64,000 nucleotides of DNA from Paramicrobacterium sp051513965 (GTDB taxonomy: Bacteria > Actinomycetota > Actinomycetes > Actinomycetales > Microbacteriaceae): contig NZ_CP195847.1 in NCBI RefSeq assembly GCF_051513965.1, positions 930,001 to 994,000 on the forward strand. Reading direction: 5' to 3'. The first letter of the stretch is position 1; every line of letters starts with the position of its first letter. The notes under the pieces were generated by a model, which was not told the origin of the DNA, searched no databases, and saw only the letters and a program-made list of their open reading frames with translations. A program made the translations under genes and the position numbers. Below are positions 7,789-16,270 of the stretch, piece after piece.

Positions 7789-9036
7789 ATGACGATTTCC
7801 TTGACATCTCACGAACGCGTCGGACCCGATCCCACTCCCTGGCGCACCCCCTCCCACTACTGGCCCGCGCTCGATCGCGCGACGGAAGCTGACGATCCTC
7901 CGTTCGGCGTCATCCACCTCGGGGCGCTCAGATTCAACGCGCACGACATGGTGCGTCGCGCGGCTGGCACGCCGATTCGCCTGGCGAGCAAGTCCGTTCG
8001 AGTGCGGGCGGTGTTGGATGCCGCGCTCGCGCTGCCCGGTTATGCGGGAGTTCTCGCGTACACGCTCCCCGAAGCGCTCTGGCTCGCCGAGACCATCGAT
8101 GACGTGGTGGTCGGCTACCCGACGGCGAACCGATCCGCGATCGCGCAGCTCGCCGCGTCCGAGAAGCTCGCGAGCCGCGTGACGTTGATGATCGACAGTC
8201 CGGAGCAGCTCGACATCGTCGACGCTGTCGTGGCGCCCGAGAAGCGCGCACTCATCCGCGTGTGCATCGAACTGGATGCCTCGTGGGACGCCCCGGCGCT
8301 CGGACGACTCGGCGCCTGGCGTTCTCCGCTGCACACGCCCGAGGCGGTCCGCTCCTTGGCCGAGCACGTTCTGGAGCGCCCGGGCTTCACCCTCGTCGGT
8401 CTCATGGCGTATGAGGGACAGATCGCCGGAGTGCCGGACGCCGTACCGGGGCAGGCTGCGATGAACGCCGCGCTTCGCGTGATCAAGGGGCGCTCGAACG
8501 CTGAGCTGCAGGAACGGCGCTCCGAGACCGTTCGACTCGTGCGTGAGGTCGCCGATCTCGAGTTCGTGAACGGCGGCGGTACCGGCTCGCTCGAGACGAC
8601 GTCGGCCGATGACTCCGTCACGGAGATCGCGGCGGGGAGCGGACTCTTCGCGGGGCATCGCTTCGATGGCTTCGCGGGCTTCGAACCGGCTCCCGCGGCA
8701 TCCTTCGCTCTCTCGGTCGTGCGAAAGCCACGCAGCGATATGGCGACGGTGCTCGGCGGCGGCTGGATCGCCTCGGGACCTCCCGAACGTGGCGCCCTCC
8801 CGGCGGCCGTCTGGCCGGAGGGGATGCACATGCTGCCGCGCGAGATGGCGGGTGAGGTGCAGACCCCGTTCCGCGGGGGAGGAGCCGCGGATCTGCGCAT
8901 CGGCGATCGGGTGTGGCTGCGGCACTCGAAATCGGGTGAACTGAGCGAGCACCTCGACGAGTTCATCATCGTCGATGGGGAGAGCGTTGTCGATCGGGTC
9001 CCCACTTACCGGGGTGAAGGAAAGGTGTTTCTGTGA
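7789..9036 (+). CDS. PLP-dependent amino acid deaminase/aldolase, alanine-racemase fold
   Basis: 415 aa. The N-terminal PLP barrel has RLASKSVRVRAVLDAA, where the Lys should form the Schiff base, as in D-threonine aldolase and D-serine dehydratase-like enzymes. VNGGGTGSLETT is the phosphate-binding loop of this fold, and the C-terminal beta domain ends in a conserved RHSKSGELSEHLDEF stretch. Expected chemistry is cleavage or deamination of a D- or beta-hydroxy amino acid; the substrate is unknown. ATG 7789 has GAAAGG upstream. Its stop overlaps the GTG of the next gene by 4 nt, so the two are translationally coupled. Confidence 0.82.
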   Translation: MTISLTSHERVGPDPTPWRTPSHYWPALDRATEADDPPFGVIHLGALRFNAHDMVRRAAGTPIRLASKSVRVRAVLDAALALPGYAGVLAYTLPEALWLAETIDDVVVGYPTANRSAIAQLAASEKLASRVTLMIDSPEQLDIVDAVVAPEKRALIRVCIELDASWDAPALGRLGAWRSPLHTPEAVRSLAEHVLERPGFTLVGLMAYEGQIAGVPDAVPGQAAMNAALRVIKGRSNAELQERRSETVRLVREVADLEFVNGGGTGSLETTSADDSVTEIAAGSGLFAGHRFDGFAGFEPAPAASFALSVVRKPRSDMATVLGGGWIASGPPERGALPAAVWPEGMHMLPREMAGEVQTPFRGGGAADLRIGDRVWLRHSKSGELSEHLDEFIIVDGESVVDRVPTYRGEGKVFL

Positions 9037-10346
9037 CAGCGACGGGCGCAGCGTGGCGCAACTGGGGTCGGACGGAGACGTCGAAGCCCATCAGAGTGGA
9101 GCGACCGGACAGCGCGGGAGCGGTGCAGCGTGCCGTCTCCGCGGCTGCGGGCAGCGGCATCCCGATCAAGGCTGTCGGCGCGAGCCACAGCTTCAGCGGA
9201 ATCGCCGTACCGGTGGGTGTGCTGCTCGAGCTCGACGATCTCACCGGTGTGATCGACGTCGATGCGGAACGTGGCCGCGTGACGCTGTCTGCGGGAACAC
9301 GACTGCGCGACATACCTCGACTGCTCGCCCCGCACGGGCTCGCGATGGAGAACCTCGGAGACATCGACAGTCAGTCGATCGCCGGGGCCGTCTCCACCGG
9401 AACGCACGGCACCGGGGCGAGATTCCGAGGCCTCACCGCGCAGGTGGTCGGGGCGACGCTCGTGACGGGAAGCGGTGAGCTTCTGCACGTGGACGACGAC
9501 GAGAACTCCGACCTGCTTCCGGCCGTTCGACTCGGGCTCGGCGCTCTCGGCATCCTCGTCGACGTCACCGTGCAGTGCGTCCCCGCATTCGACCTGCACG
9601 CGCTGGAGAAGCCCGTGCCTCTGTGGGATGTCCTCGACACCCTCGAGAGCCGCGTCGCCGAGACCGACCACTTCGAGTTCTACTGGTTCCCCCACACCGA
9701 GACCGCTCTCACGAAGTCGAATACGAGGATGCCGGCGGACACCGCGCGTGATCCGCTGAACCCCGTCGGCCGCTGGATCGACGACGTCTTCGTCTCCAAC
9801 GGGCTGCTGCAGGCGATGTGCAGCGTCGGCAAGGCGATCCCGCGGGTGATCCCACCGCTCAATCGCACGGCCGACAAGCTCACCGGAAATCGTGAGTTCA
9901 CCGATGCCTCCCACCGGGTGTTCACAACCCAGCGTTCGGTGCGGTTCAAAGAGATGGAATACGCGATTCCCGCGGCGCTCGTCCCTGACGCGCTCCGCGA
10001 GGTGAAGGCGCTCATCGAACGGAAGGGCTGGCGGATCTCATTCCCGGTGGAGGTCCGCTTCGCGGCATCCGACGACATCTGGCTCTCGACCGCTTACGGG
10101 CGCGAGACCGGCTACATCGCCGTGCACCGCTACGCGGGGGAGGACCCGACCGAGTACTTCAGAGCGGTCGAAGAGATCATGCGCGGCTTCGAAGGGCGTC
10201 CGCACTGGGGCAAGATGCATTGGCGGGATGCCGAGGGGCTCCGCGCCGTCTATGAGCGGTTCGACGACTTCATCTCCGTGCGCGATCGGCTCGATCCGGC
10301 CCGACTTTTCCGCAACCCGTACCTGTCGCGCGTGCTCGGGGAGTGA
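9033..10346 (+). CDS. FAD-linked D-arabinono-1,4-lactone oxidase family protein
   Basis: 437 aa. The N-terminal FAD-binding type 4 domain shows GASHSFSGIAVPVG and GDIDSQSIAGAVSTGTHG; the C-terminal half has the aldonolactone oxidase signature ending in FEGRPHWGKMHW. Members oxidise sugar 1,4-lactones or alditols with O2 as acceptor. The physiological substrate here is unknown. The GTG start lies inside the stop region of the PLP enzyme (GTGA overlap), marking a two-gene operon. Confidence 0.87.
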   Translation: MTATGAAWRNWGRTETSKPIRVERPDSAGAVQRAVSAAAGSGIPIKAVGASHSFSGIAVPVGVLLELDDLTGVIDVDAERGRVTLSAGTRLRDIPRLLAPHGLAMENLGDIDSQSIAGAVSTGTHGTGARFRGLTAQVVGATLVTGSGELLHVDDDENSDLLPAVRLGLGALGILVDVTVQCVPAFDLHALEKPVPLWDVLDTLESRVAETDHFEFYWFPHTETALTKSNTRMPADTARDPLNPVGRWIDDVFVSNGLLQAMCSVGKAIPRVIPPLNRTADKLTGNREFTDASHRVFTTQRSVRFKEMEYAIPAALVPDALREVKALIERKGWRISFPVEVRFAASDDIWLSTAYGRETGYIAVHRYAGEDPTEYFRAVEEIMRGFEGRPHWGKMHWRDAEGLRAVYERFDDFISVRDRLDPARLFRNPYLSRVLGE

Positions 10347-10469
10347 GAAACCCCAGGGAAAACTGACAAAAGGGGGCGTTGTCCAGGTGATTATGACCCT
10401 CAGCCCCGTAGACTGAACGAACACGGCGTGGAAGTCGCCGTACGCAGCACAAGAGGGAGTACTCAAAGC

Positions 10470-11036
10470 ATGGAATGGCTCATTCCCGTACTGATCGTCG
10501 TGGCGCTCGTCGTCATCGCGGGCATTTACCTGTGGGCGACGTACAACTCGCTCGTGACACTCGGTGTGCGAGTGAACGAGGCGTGGAGCGACATCACGGT
10601 GCAGCTCAAACGGCGCGCTGACCTGATTCCGAACCTCATCGAGGCGGTGAAAGGCTACGCCGCACACGAGAAGGCCGTGTTCGAGAACGTCACCCAGGCG
10701 CGTGCGGAGACGCTCAACGCCCAGGGGCCGGCAGACGCATCCGTCGCCGAGAACCACATGCAGCAGGCTCTGAAGTCGATCTTCGCGGTCGCTGAAGCCT
10801 ACCCGCAGCTGCAGGCCAGCCAGAACTTCCTCCAGCTCCAGGGTGAGCTCGTCGACACCGAAGACAAGATTCAGGCGTCGCGTCGCTTCTACAACGGCGG
10901 CGTTCGCGAGCTCAACACCAAGATCCGTGTCTTCCCGAACAACCTCTTCGCGAAGAACCTCGGTTTCGAACCGAAGGAGTTCTTCGAGGTCTCAGACACC
11001 GCAGCCATCTCGGAACCTCCGCGAATTCAGTTCTGA
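10470..11036 (+). CDS. lemA: LemA family protein
   Basis: 188 aa. One N-terminal membrane helix (residues 3-24) is followed by the LemA helical domain with NEAWSDITVQLKRRADLIPNL and ARSRFYNGGVRELN-like motifs (ASRRFYNGGVRELNT). The start ATG 10470 follows AAGAGGGAG. LemA proteins are membrane-anchored helical bundles often encoded next to HtpX peptidases, as here (75 nt gap). Their molecular role is not settled. Confidence 0.93.
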   Translation: MEWLIPVLIVVALVVIAGIYLWATYNSLVTLGVRVNEAWSDITVQLKRRADLIPNLIEAVKGYAAHEKAVFENVTQARAETLNAQGPADASVAENHMQQALKSIFAVAEAYPQLQASQNFLQLQGELVDTEDKIQASRRFYNGGVRELNTKIRVFPNNLFAKNLGFEPKEFFEVSDTAAISEPPRIQF

Positions 11037-11110
11037 TCGAGCGCTCAAGGGTCTGGTTTCGATCAGGCCCTTTGCTCATCCTCTGTCGACCTCACTCCTG
11101 AAGGGGCGCC

Positions 11111-12007
11111 ATGTATCGCGCAATCCGAAAGAACAAGATCAACACCATTGTGATCATCATCGGATTCCTTGTGATCATCGGCGGTCTCGGCTGGCTCGCC
11201 GGCTACGTCTACCAGAGCTGGACCATCACGATTGTGACGCTCGTCGTGGCGACCGGCTACGCGTTTCTGCAGTACTTCCTCGCGTCCTCCCAAGCGATCG
11301 CCATCAGCGGTGGACGACAGATTCAGAAGGCCGACAACCCGCGCCTGTACCGCATCGTCGAGAATCTCAGCATCACAACGGGCACTCCCATGCCGAAGGT
11401 CTACATCATCGATGATCCGGCGCCCAACGCGTTCGCGACCGGTCGTGACCCCGCGCACGCCTCCGTGGCGGCGACGACGGGGCTTCTGGAGATCCTGACG
11501 GACTCCGAACTCGAGGGCGTCATGGCACATGAGCTCGGTCACGTGCGCAACTACGACATCCGCGTGAACATGATCGTGTTCGGACTCGTCGTCGCGATCG
11601 GGTTCATCGCCGATCTGTTCCTGCGGATGATGTGGTTCGGCGGCGGCAACCGGGGCGGCAATCGCGGCGGTGGGGGAGGAAACCCCATCATCATGATCTT
11701 CGGCATCGTCGCCATGCTGATCGCACCGATCGTGGCTACGCTCGTCCAGCTCGCCGTCTCCCGTCAGCGCGAGTACCTCGCCGATGCGACCGGCGCGCTG
11801 ACGACGCGGCATCCCGATGCTCTTGCCAGCGCTCTGCTGAAGCTCGAACAGAACTCGCGCCCGCTGAAGCGCCAGAACAGCTCGATGGCTCATCTGTGGA
11901 TCAACGACCCGCAGAAGAAGCCGGGCATGGCCAAGCGCCTGATGAGCACACACCCGCCGATCGCTGACCGTGTGAAGCGGCTGCGCGAGATCGGCGGCGG
12001 CTTCTAA
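11111..12007 (+). CDS. htpX: M48 zinc metallopeptidase HtpX
   Basis: 298 aa. Two N-terminal membrane helices, the zinc motif MAHELGHVRN, two more helices around a Gly/Asn-rich loop (GGGNRGGNRGGGGG), then the third ligand region REYLADATGAL and a THPPIADRVKRL C-terminus. HtpX degrades misfolded membrane proteins at the cytoplasmic face. AAGGGGCGCC precedes the ATG. Probably co-transcribed with lemA and ended by the strong hairpin at 12191. Confidence 0.95.
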   Translation: MYRAIRKNKINTIVIIIGFLVIIGGLGWLAGYVYQSWTITIVTLVVATGYAFLQYFLASSQAIAISGGRQIQKADNPRLYRIVENLSITTGTPMPKVYIIDDPAPNAFATGRDPAHASVAATTGLLEILTDSELEGVMAHELGHVRNYDIRVNMIVFGLVVAIGFIADLFLRMMWFGGGNRGGNRGGGGGNPIIMIFGIVAMLIAPIVATLVQLAVSRQREYLADATGALTTRHPDALASALLKLEQNSRPLKRQNSSMAHLWINDPQKKPGMAKRLMSTHPPIADRVKRLREIGGGF

Positions 12008-12190
12008 TCCGGCTGGCGGTGGTTGGAGGCTTGGGCGTCGCTCAAGATGCGAGCAGCAGCCACCGCTTGGAGCCGCACGCACTGTCAGCCTCACGAGCGC
12101 GGGCAGCGAGAGCGTGAACGCACTCATCGATCGGGATGGATGGGGAGTTCTTCTCGGCATCGTGCTTTCCGCTGAGTGCAGATTCTTAAA

Positions 12191-12230
12191 CGAACGTGGG
12201 GCCGATTCCGAAGAATCGGCCCCACGTTCG
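12191..12230. terminator. Bidirectional hairpin terminator
   Basis: A perfect 18-bp stem (12191-12208/12213-12230) with a CGAA tetraloop lies between convergent genes. By symmetry it can serve htpX and the minus-strand gene ending at 12244. Confidence 0.85.
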
Positions 12231-12243
12231 TGGATACGGCGGT

Positions 12244-13599
12244 TTACCAGAAGGTCAGCTCGACCTTGTCGCCGTCGATGGTGATCTCACCGTAGAATGA
12301 CCAGGTCGAGTACGACGTGATCGGACCAGAGATCGGGTCGCCGGAATAGTCCTTACCCGTCGCGATCTCCTCAAGGTCGCCCTCCTCAGTCTCGAAGCTG
12401 CGACCGTCGTCGTTCACCGTGACCTCGGGGTACTCGATGATCTTGCGCTCGATCTTGTCAATCTCGCTCATCCCGATCACGCTGCTTCGGCTCATTCTGC
12501 AGTCGTCGTTGTCGAGTTCGGGCTCGGTCGACTTTGCGCACTCATCGAGCATCGCGTTCAGCTGGTTCTGAACTTCGTCGGTGAGAGCGTCCGTGGCCTT
12601 GAGCTTCAGCTCACCCGACTCGTAGCCGGCCTTGCTGCCGGTTGCGGCGACAAGCGTCTGCTCCTCAGCGGAGAACCACTTGTTGTCCGGAGCACCGATC
12701 TTGTAGACGCCGGGGTATGCCTTGAGAGACATCTCCTCGCCGAAGTCGACGTTGACGCCGTTCACGGTCGCCTCGGTTCCCATGGAGATGTAAACCGCGA
12801 CGTCGACCAGCAGAGGCTTGTCAATCGCCCAGTCGTCGAAGAACACGGCCTGCTTGCCCTGCTTGCTCAGCGTGAGCGTGCCGTCGTACGTGGTGCCGTC
12901 GAGCTTGTAGCTGAAGGCTACCTGCGCGCTGTCACCCTCCGTCCGGGCCTTGGTGACCTTCGGGTTCTGGATTCGAGTGTTCTTGTCCTTCAGCACCTTG
13001 TCGCTGACCAGAGCGGCCTGACCCTTCTTAAGGCCCGTGCTGACCTGCTTGTTGGCTTCCTTGAGGTTGCCGGATGCGATGGTCGTGAGGTACTTCTCGA
13101 CGACAGCCTGCGGGCTGTACTTCGAGCCGTTGATCACATTGACGACGATGATGCCGATGATCAGGAGCAGAACGACGCCACCGGCGATCGAGCTGAGAAG
13201 AATGATCTTCTTCCGCTTGGCCGGGTCGCTCTGCTTCGGGGCGGTTGCGGCATATGCGCCAGCGGGGTAGGCGCCGCCCTGCGGTGCATACTGACCCTGC
13301 TGTCCCTGAGGAGCGTACTGTCCCTGAGGAGCGTACTGTCCCTGAGGTGTGTACTGGCCCTGAGGAGTGTAGGAGCCCTGCGGGGTGTACTGCCCCTGCG
13401 GCTGCTGCTGTCCCTGGGGGCTGTACTGTCCCGGCTGCTGGCCCTGCGGTGAGTACTGTCCCTGAGGTGAGTACTGCCCCTGCGGCTGCTGCTGCGGAGT
13501 GTACGAGGCACCCTGGTCCCCCTGGGGAGGCTGGGCGCCACCGGTGTTATCGGCCGGGTTGCCGCCCTGACCGCCCGGTGCGTTCTCATCGGTTGCCAT
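12244..13599 (-). CDS. Pro/Gln-rich repeat protein with one TM helix and an extracytoplasmic domain
   Basis: 451 aa. Residues ~25-115 are a low-complexity array of PQGQY-type units, with little order expected. A basic KRKK precedes one membrane helix (about residues 131-155, IILLSSIAGGVVLLLIIGII). The remaining ~290 residues would lie outside; they begin with a DUF4878-like segment (VVEKYLTTIASGNLKEANK) and include a repeated folded module. The architecture (cytoplasmic disordered repeat, single TM, outer domain) is common in actinobacteria, where the function is mostly unknown. Its 3' end shares the bidirectional terminator. Confidence 0.85.
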   Translation of the reverse strand: MATDENAPGGQGGNPADNTGGAQPPQGDQGASYTPQQQPQGQYSPQGQYSPQGQQPGQYSPQGQQQPQGQYTPQGSYTPQGQYTPQGQYAPQGQYAPQGQQGQYAPQGGAYPAGAYAATAPKQSDPAKRKKIILLSSIAGGVVLLLIIGIIVVNVINGSKYSPQAVVEKYLTTIASGNLKEANKQVSTGLKKGQAALVSDKVLKDKNTRIQNPKVTKARTEGDSAQVAFSYKLDGTTYDGTLTLSKQGKQAVFFDDWAIDKPLLVDVAVYISMGTEATVNGVNVDFGEEMSLKAYPGVYKIGAPDNKWFSAEEQTLVAATGSKAGYESGELKLKATDALTDEVQNQLNAMLDECAKSTEPELDNDDCRMSRSSVIGMSEIDKIERKIIEYPEVTVNDDGRSFETEEGDLEEIATGKDYSGDPISGPITSYSTWSFYGEITIDGDKVELTFW

Positions 13600-13700
13600 G
13601 TGGTGTCACTTCCCCTTCAGAATGAATGTGATATATCAAAAAGCTACCAGTGCCTAGACCGCCGAGCACTGGGGAGAACTGCCCATGTTGCGGCGCGTCG

Positions 13701-14930
13701 TCACTCAGTCTCATGGCGTGGTGCTCCGAGAGCGTCCGCCACGGCGTCGGAAAAGTCCCCCCGGATCCCCACACTGATCTGCTCGTTGCCCTGCCACTCT
13801 GCTGTTGCTCTGAGCAGGGTTGTGAGCCTTTCTACAGTATCAGCACCGATATTGGCCTGTTTCCACGCCGATTGCACGCGTAACACACCCGCGGCACGGT
13901 CGTTCTTGAGGTCGACGCGGGCGACAAGCTGATCGCCGATGAGCACGGGCAGAACGTAATAGCCGTGCACGCGTTTATGACGAGGCGTGTAGATCTCGAT
14001 GCGGTAGTGGAAGTCGAAGAGCCGCTCGGCACGGTCGCGCGTCCACACGACGGGATCGAACGGCGACAGAATCGCGTGTGCGTCGACTGCTCGGGGAACC
14101 CGCTGTTCTGACGGCATCCATGCTGCCAGCGGGCGCCCGCCTCGCCTCCAACCGTCGACGTGGACGCGATTCAGCTCACCGGCCTCCTCTAACTCATGGA
14201 TGGCCGTCATCGTGAGCGCGGTGGGCAGCCGGTGGTAGTCAGCGAGATCGGATGCCGTCGCCACACCCGTTCTCACGGCGGCGCGCCTCACCAGCTCGCG
14301 CACCGCATCGCTCTCGGACACATCTCGTTCACGAACCTCGCGTGGCACGACCTGCTCAGCGAGTGCGTAGCGTCGCTGAAAGGTGGAGGTGCGGCCGGCG
14401 GTCGCGACCTCGCCCCAACGGAACAGCGTCTCAAGCGCGCGCTTGACGTCCGACCACTCCCACCAGCCGGAACGTCCGCGTTCGGCATCCGTCTCTATCT
14501 CCTGCGCGACCGACGGTCCGCGTTCCGCGAGCTCCGACCGGACCCACTCGATCACTCCTGCGTGCGTGTTCGCCCACGAATCTTCATCGGCGAGATCGCG
14601 CTGCTGAAGGCGTGCCATCTTCCACCGCCAGAGCGGCAGGTCCGCTGTGCGCATGAAGGTGGCCTCGTGCCCCCACCACTCGGTGACCGAGGCGGGTCGC
14701 GCGTGCATCAGTGCATCGAGATCACCAGGGGAGTATGAGCCGAGGCGCGCGAACACCGGAAGGTAGTGGCTGCGCGCGAAGACGTTGACGGAGTCGATCT
14801 GCAGAATGCCCAGGCGGTCGAGGAGCCCGCCGAAATGACGGGTGCCGGGCGAGGGTGGCTGCGAGCGCGTGAAGCCCTGCGCTGCGAGAGCGATGCGTCG
14901 CGCGGCATCCGTGGAAAGAGTCGTCGACAT
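13701..14930 (-). CDS. Winged-helix DNA glycosylase, YcaQ-like
   Basis: 409 aa from ATG 14930. The protein matches the HTH_42/YcaQ family: GFTRSQP, then LGILQIDSVNVFARSHYLPVFARLG with Gln44-Ile-Asp46 in the place of the catalytic QxD motif described for YcaQ-type enzymes (AlkZ relatives carry QxQ), EWWGHEATFMR, and LSPFDPVVWTRDRAERLF-FHYRIEIYTP near the C-terminus. Members excise bulky alkylated bases and unhook interstrand crosslinks. Substrate range is inferred only from the motif. The start lies 89 nt from the divergent AI-2E gene. Confidence 0.85.
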   Translation of the reverse strand: MSTTLSTDAARRIALAAQGFTRSQPPSPGTRHFGGLLDRLGILQIDSVNVFARSHYLPVFARLGSYSPGDLDALMHARPASVTEWWGHEATFMRTADLPLWRWKMARLQQRDLADEDSWANTHAGVIEWVRSELAERGPSVAQEIETDAERGRSGWWEWSDVKRALETLFRWGEVATAGRTSTFQRRYALAEQVVPREVRERDVSESDAVRELVRRAAVRTGVATASDLADYHRLPTALTMTAIHELEEAGELNRVHVDGWRRGGRPLAAWMPSEQRVPRAVDAHAILSPFDPVVWTRDRAERLFDFHYRIEIYTPRHKRVHGYYVLPVLIGDQLVARVDLKNDRAAGVLRVQSAWKQANIGADTVERLTTLLRATAEWQGNEQISVGIRGDFSDAVADALGAPRHETE

Positions 14931-15006
14931 TCTTCGGACGCTAGCAGCATCCGGTGACACGATCGAAGCCAGGCGGTACATGCGAGGAACGTGAAGCGTG
15001 GAGCCT

Positions 15007-15012
15007 TAGACT
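15007..15012 (+). promoter_or_regulatory. -10 box (TAGACT) for a leaderless gene
   Basis: TAGACT ends 7 nt before the GTG at 15020; no Shine-Dalgarno sequence is present. Confidence 0.6.
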
Positions 15013-15019
15013 GTCTGGC

Positions 15020-16267
15020 GTGACGCAGACCCGCAGACCCAGCTGGTGGACGCGACTTTTTGCGCGTCCCGCTGCTCCGAGCGAGCCCGTCGAGCCGCAG
15101 CCCGAACGCCACGTCACATCGGAGGAGATCGTCGACACGATTCCGCCGGGCGTTCGCATCGCCGCAGCCTGGAGCTGGCGACTTCTGCTGATCGCGGCCG
15201 CCACCGCTGTTCTCGTATTCATCATCGTTCAGCTGCGGCTCATCGTGATTCCGGTACTCGTCGCTGTGCTCGTGTCAGCACTCGTGCTTCCGCTCGTCAA
15301 GACCCTCGTGCGGTGGCGCTGGCCTCGAGGGCTGGCCGTGGCAACGGCGATGGTCGCGGCCGTGGGCGTCGTGAGTGCGCTCGTGTGGCTCGTGATCTGG
15401 CAGATCGTCGCCGAAGCTGGAGAGGTCCGGGCGCGCACGATGCAGTCCATCGAGGATTTCAAAGCCTTTCTGCTGCACTCGCCGCTGCATCTGACCGACA
15501 ACAAGCTCGTCACGATCTTCGAGGACATCTGGGACAGCGTCCAAGCTGACACGAGCGCGATTCTGTCGGGTGCGCTGTCGCTCGGAACCACCTTCAGTCA
15601 CGTGGCTGCGGGCGTGCTGCTCACGCTCTTCGCGCTGCTGTTCATCCTGATCGACGGTAAGAACATATGGAAGTGGCTACTGACGTTCGTGCCGCGACGC
15701 GCGCGTCCCGCCGTCGATGGGGCCGGCCAGGCCGGGTGGACGACTCTCGAGAACTACACGCGGACGCAGATCCTCGTCGCATCGATCGACGCGCTCGGCA
15801 TCGGCGTCGGAGCCTTTGTGCTGGGGCTGCCGTTGGCCATTCCGATCGGTGTGCTCGTCTTCCTCGGCGCTTTCGTCCCCATCATCGGCGCCATCGTGAC
15901 GGGAGCCGTCGCCGTCTTCATCGCGCTCGTCTACAACGGCCCGATCAGCGCCGTGATCATGCTCGGCGTCGTCCTGCTCGTCCAGCAGGTCGAGGGGCAC
16001 GTGCTTCAACCGCTTCTCATGGGAACAGCCGTCAAGGTCCACCCGCTTGGCGTCGTGCTCGTGGTCACCGCGGGCACTCTCGTCGCCGGAATCCCCGGTG
16101 CGCTGTTCGCTGTTCCCATCGCCGCTGTCGTCAACGTCGTCATCGGCTATGTCGGCTCAGGAGCGTGGAAAGATCCCACCGCCTCCTACGAGTCCGACCT
16201 CATCTGGCGCACCGTTCCCGCACAGGGCAAGCTGCGCCGCGATACGACACCAACAGACAAGGACTAG
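15020..16267 (+). CDS. AI-2E family transporter
   Basis: 415 aa from GTG 15020. A basic, Pro-rich N-terminus is followed by about eight membrane helices with the family features VLVAVLVSALVLPLVKTLVRW, a long amphipathic loop (residues ~140-190), and GVLVFLGAFVPIIGAIVTG plus GTAVKVHPLGVVL near the end. The family (PF01594) includes the E. coli TqsA exporter, but substrates differ and are unknown here. ilvA follows 3 nt later, suggesting one transcript. Confidence 0.88.
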   Translation: MTQTRRPSWWTRLFARPAAPSEPVEPQPERHVTSEEIVDTIPPGVRIAAAWSWRLLLIAAATAVLVFIIVQLRLIVIPVLVAVLVSALVLPLVKTLVRWRWPRGLAVATAMVAAVGVVSALVWLVIWQIVAEAGEVRARTMQSIEDFKAFLLHSPLHLTDNKLVTIFEDIWDSVQADTSAILSGALSLGTTFSHVAAGVLLTLFALLFILIDGKNIWKWLLTFVPRRARPAVDGAGQAGWTTLENYTRTQILVASIDALGIGVGAFVLGLPLAIPIGVLVFLGAFVPIIGAIVTGAVAVFIALVYNGPISAVIMLGVVLLVQQVEGHVLQPLLMGTAVKVHPLGVVLVVTAGTLVAGIPGALFAVPIAAVVNVVIGYVGSGAWKDPTASYESDLIWRTVPAQGKLRRDTTPTDKD

Positions 16268-16270
16268 TGC

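Noticed and set aside
13270..13520. Regular short repeats that could suggest a CRISPR array
   Set aside because: Units are coding repeats (PQGQY) of variable length with no spacers; no cas genes are present.
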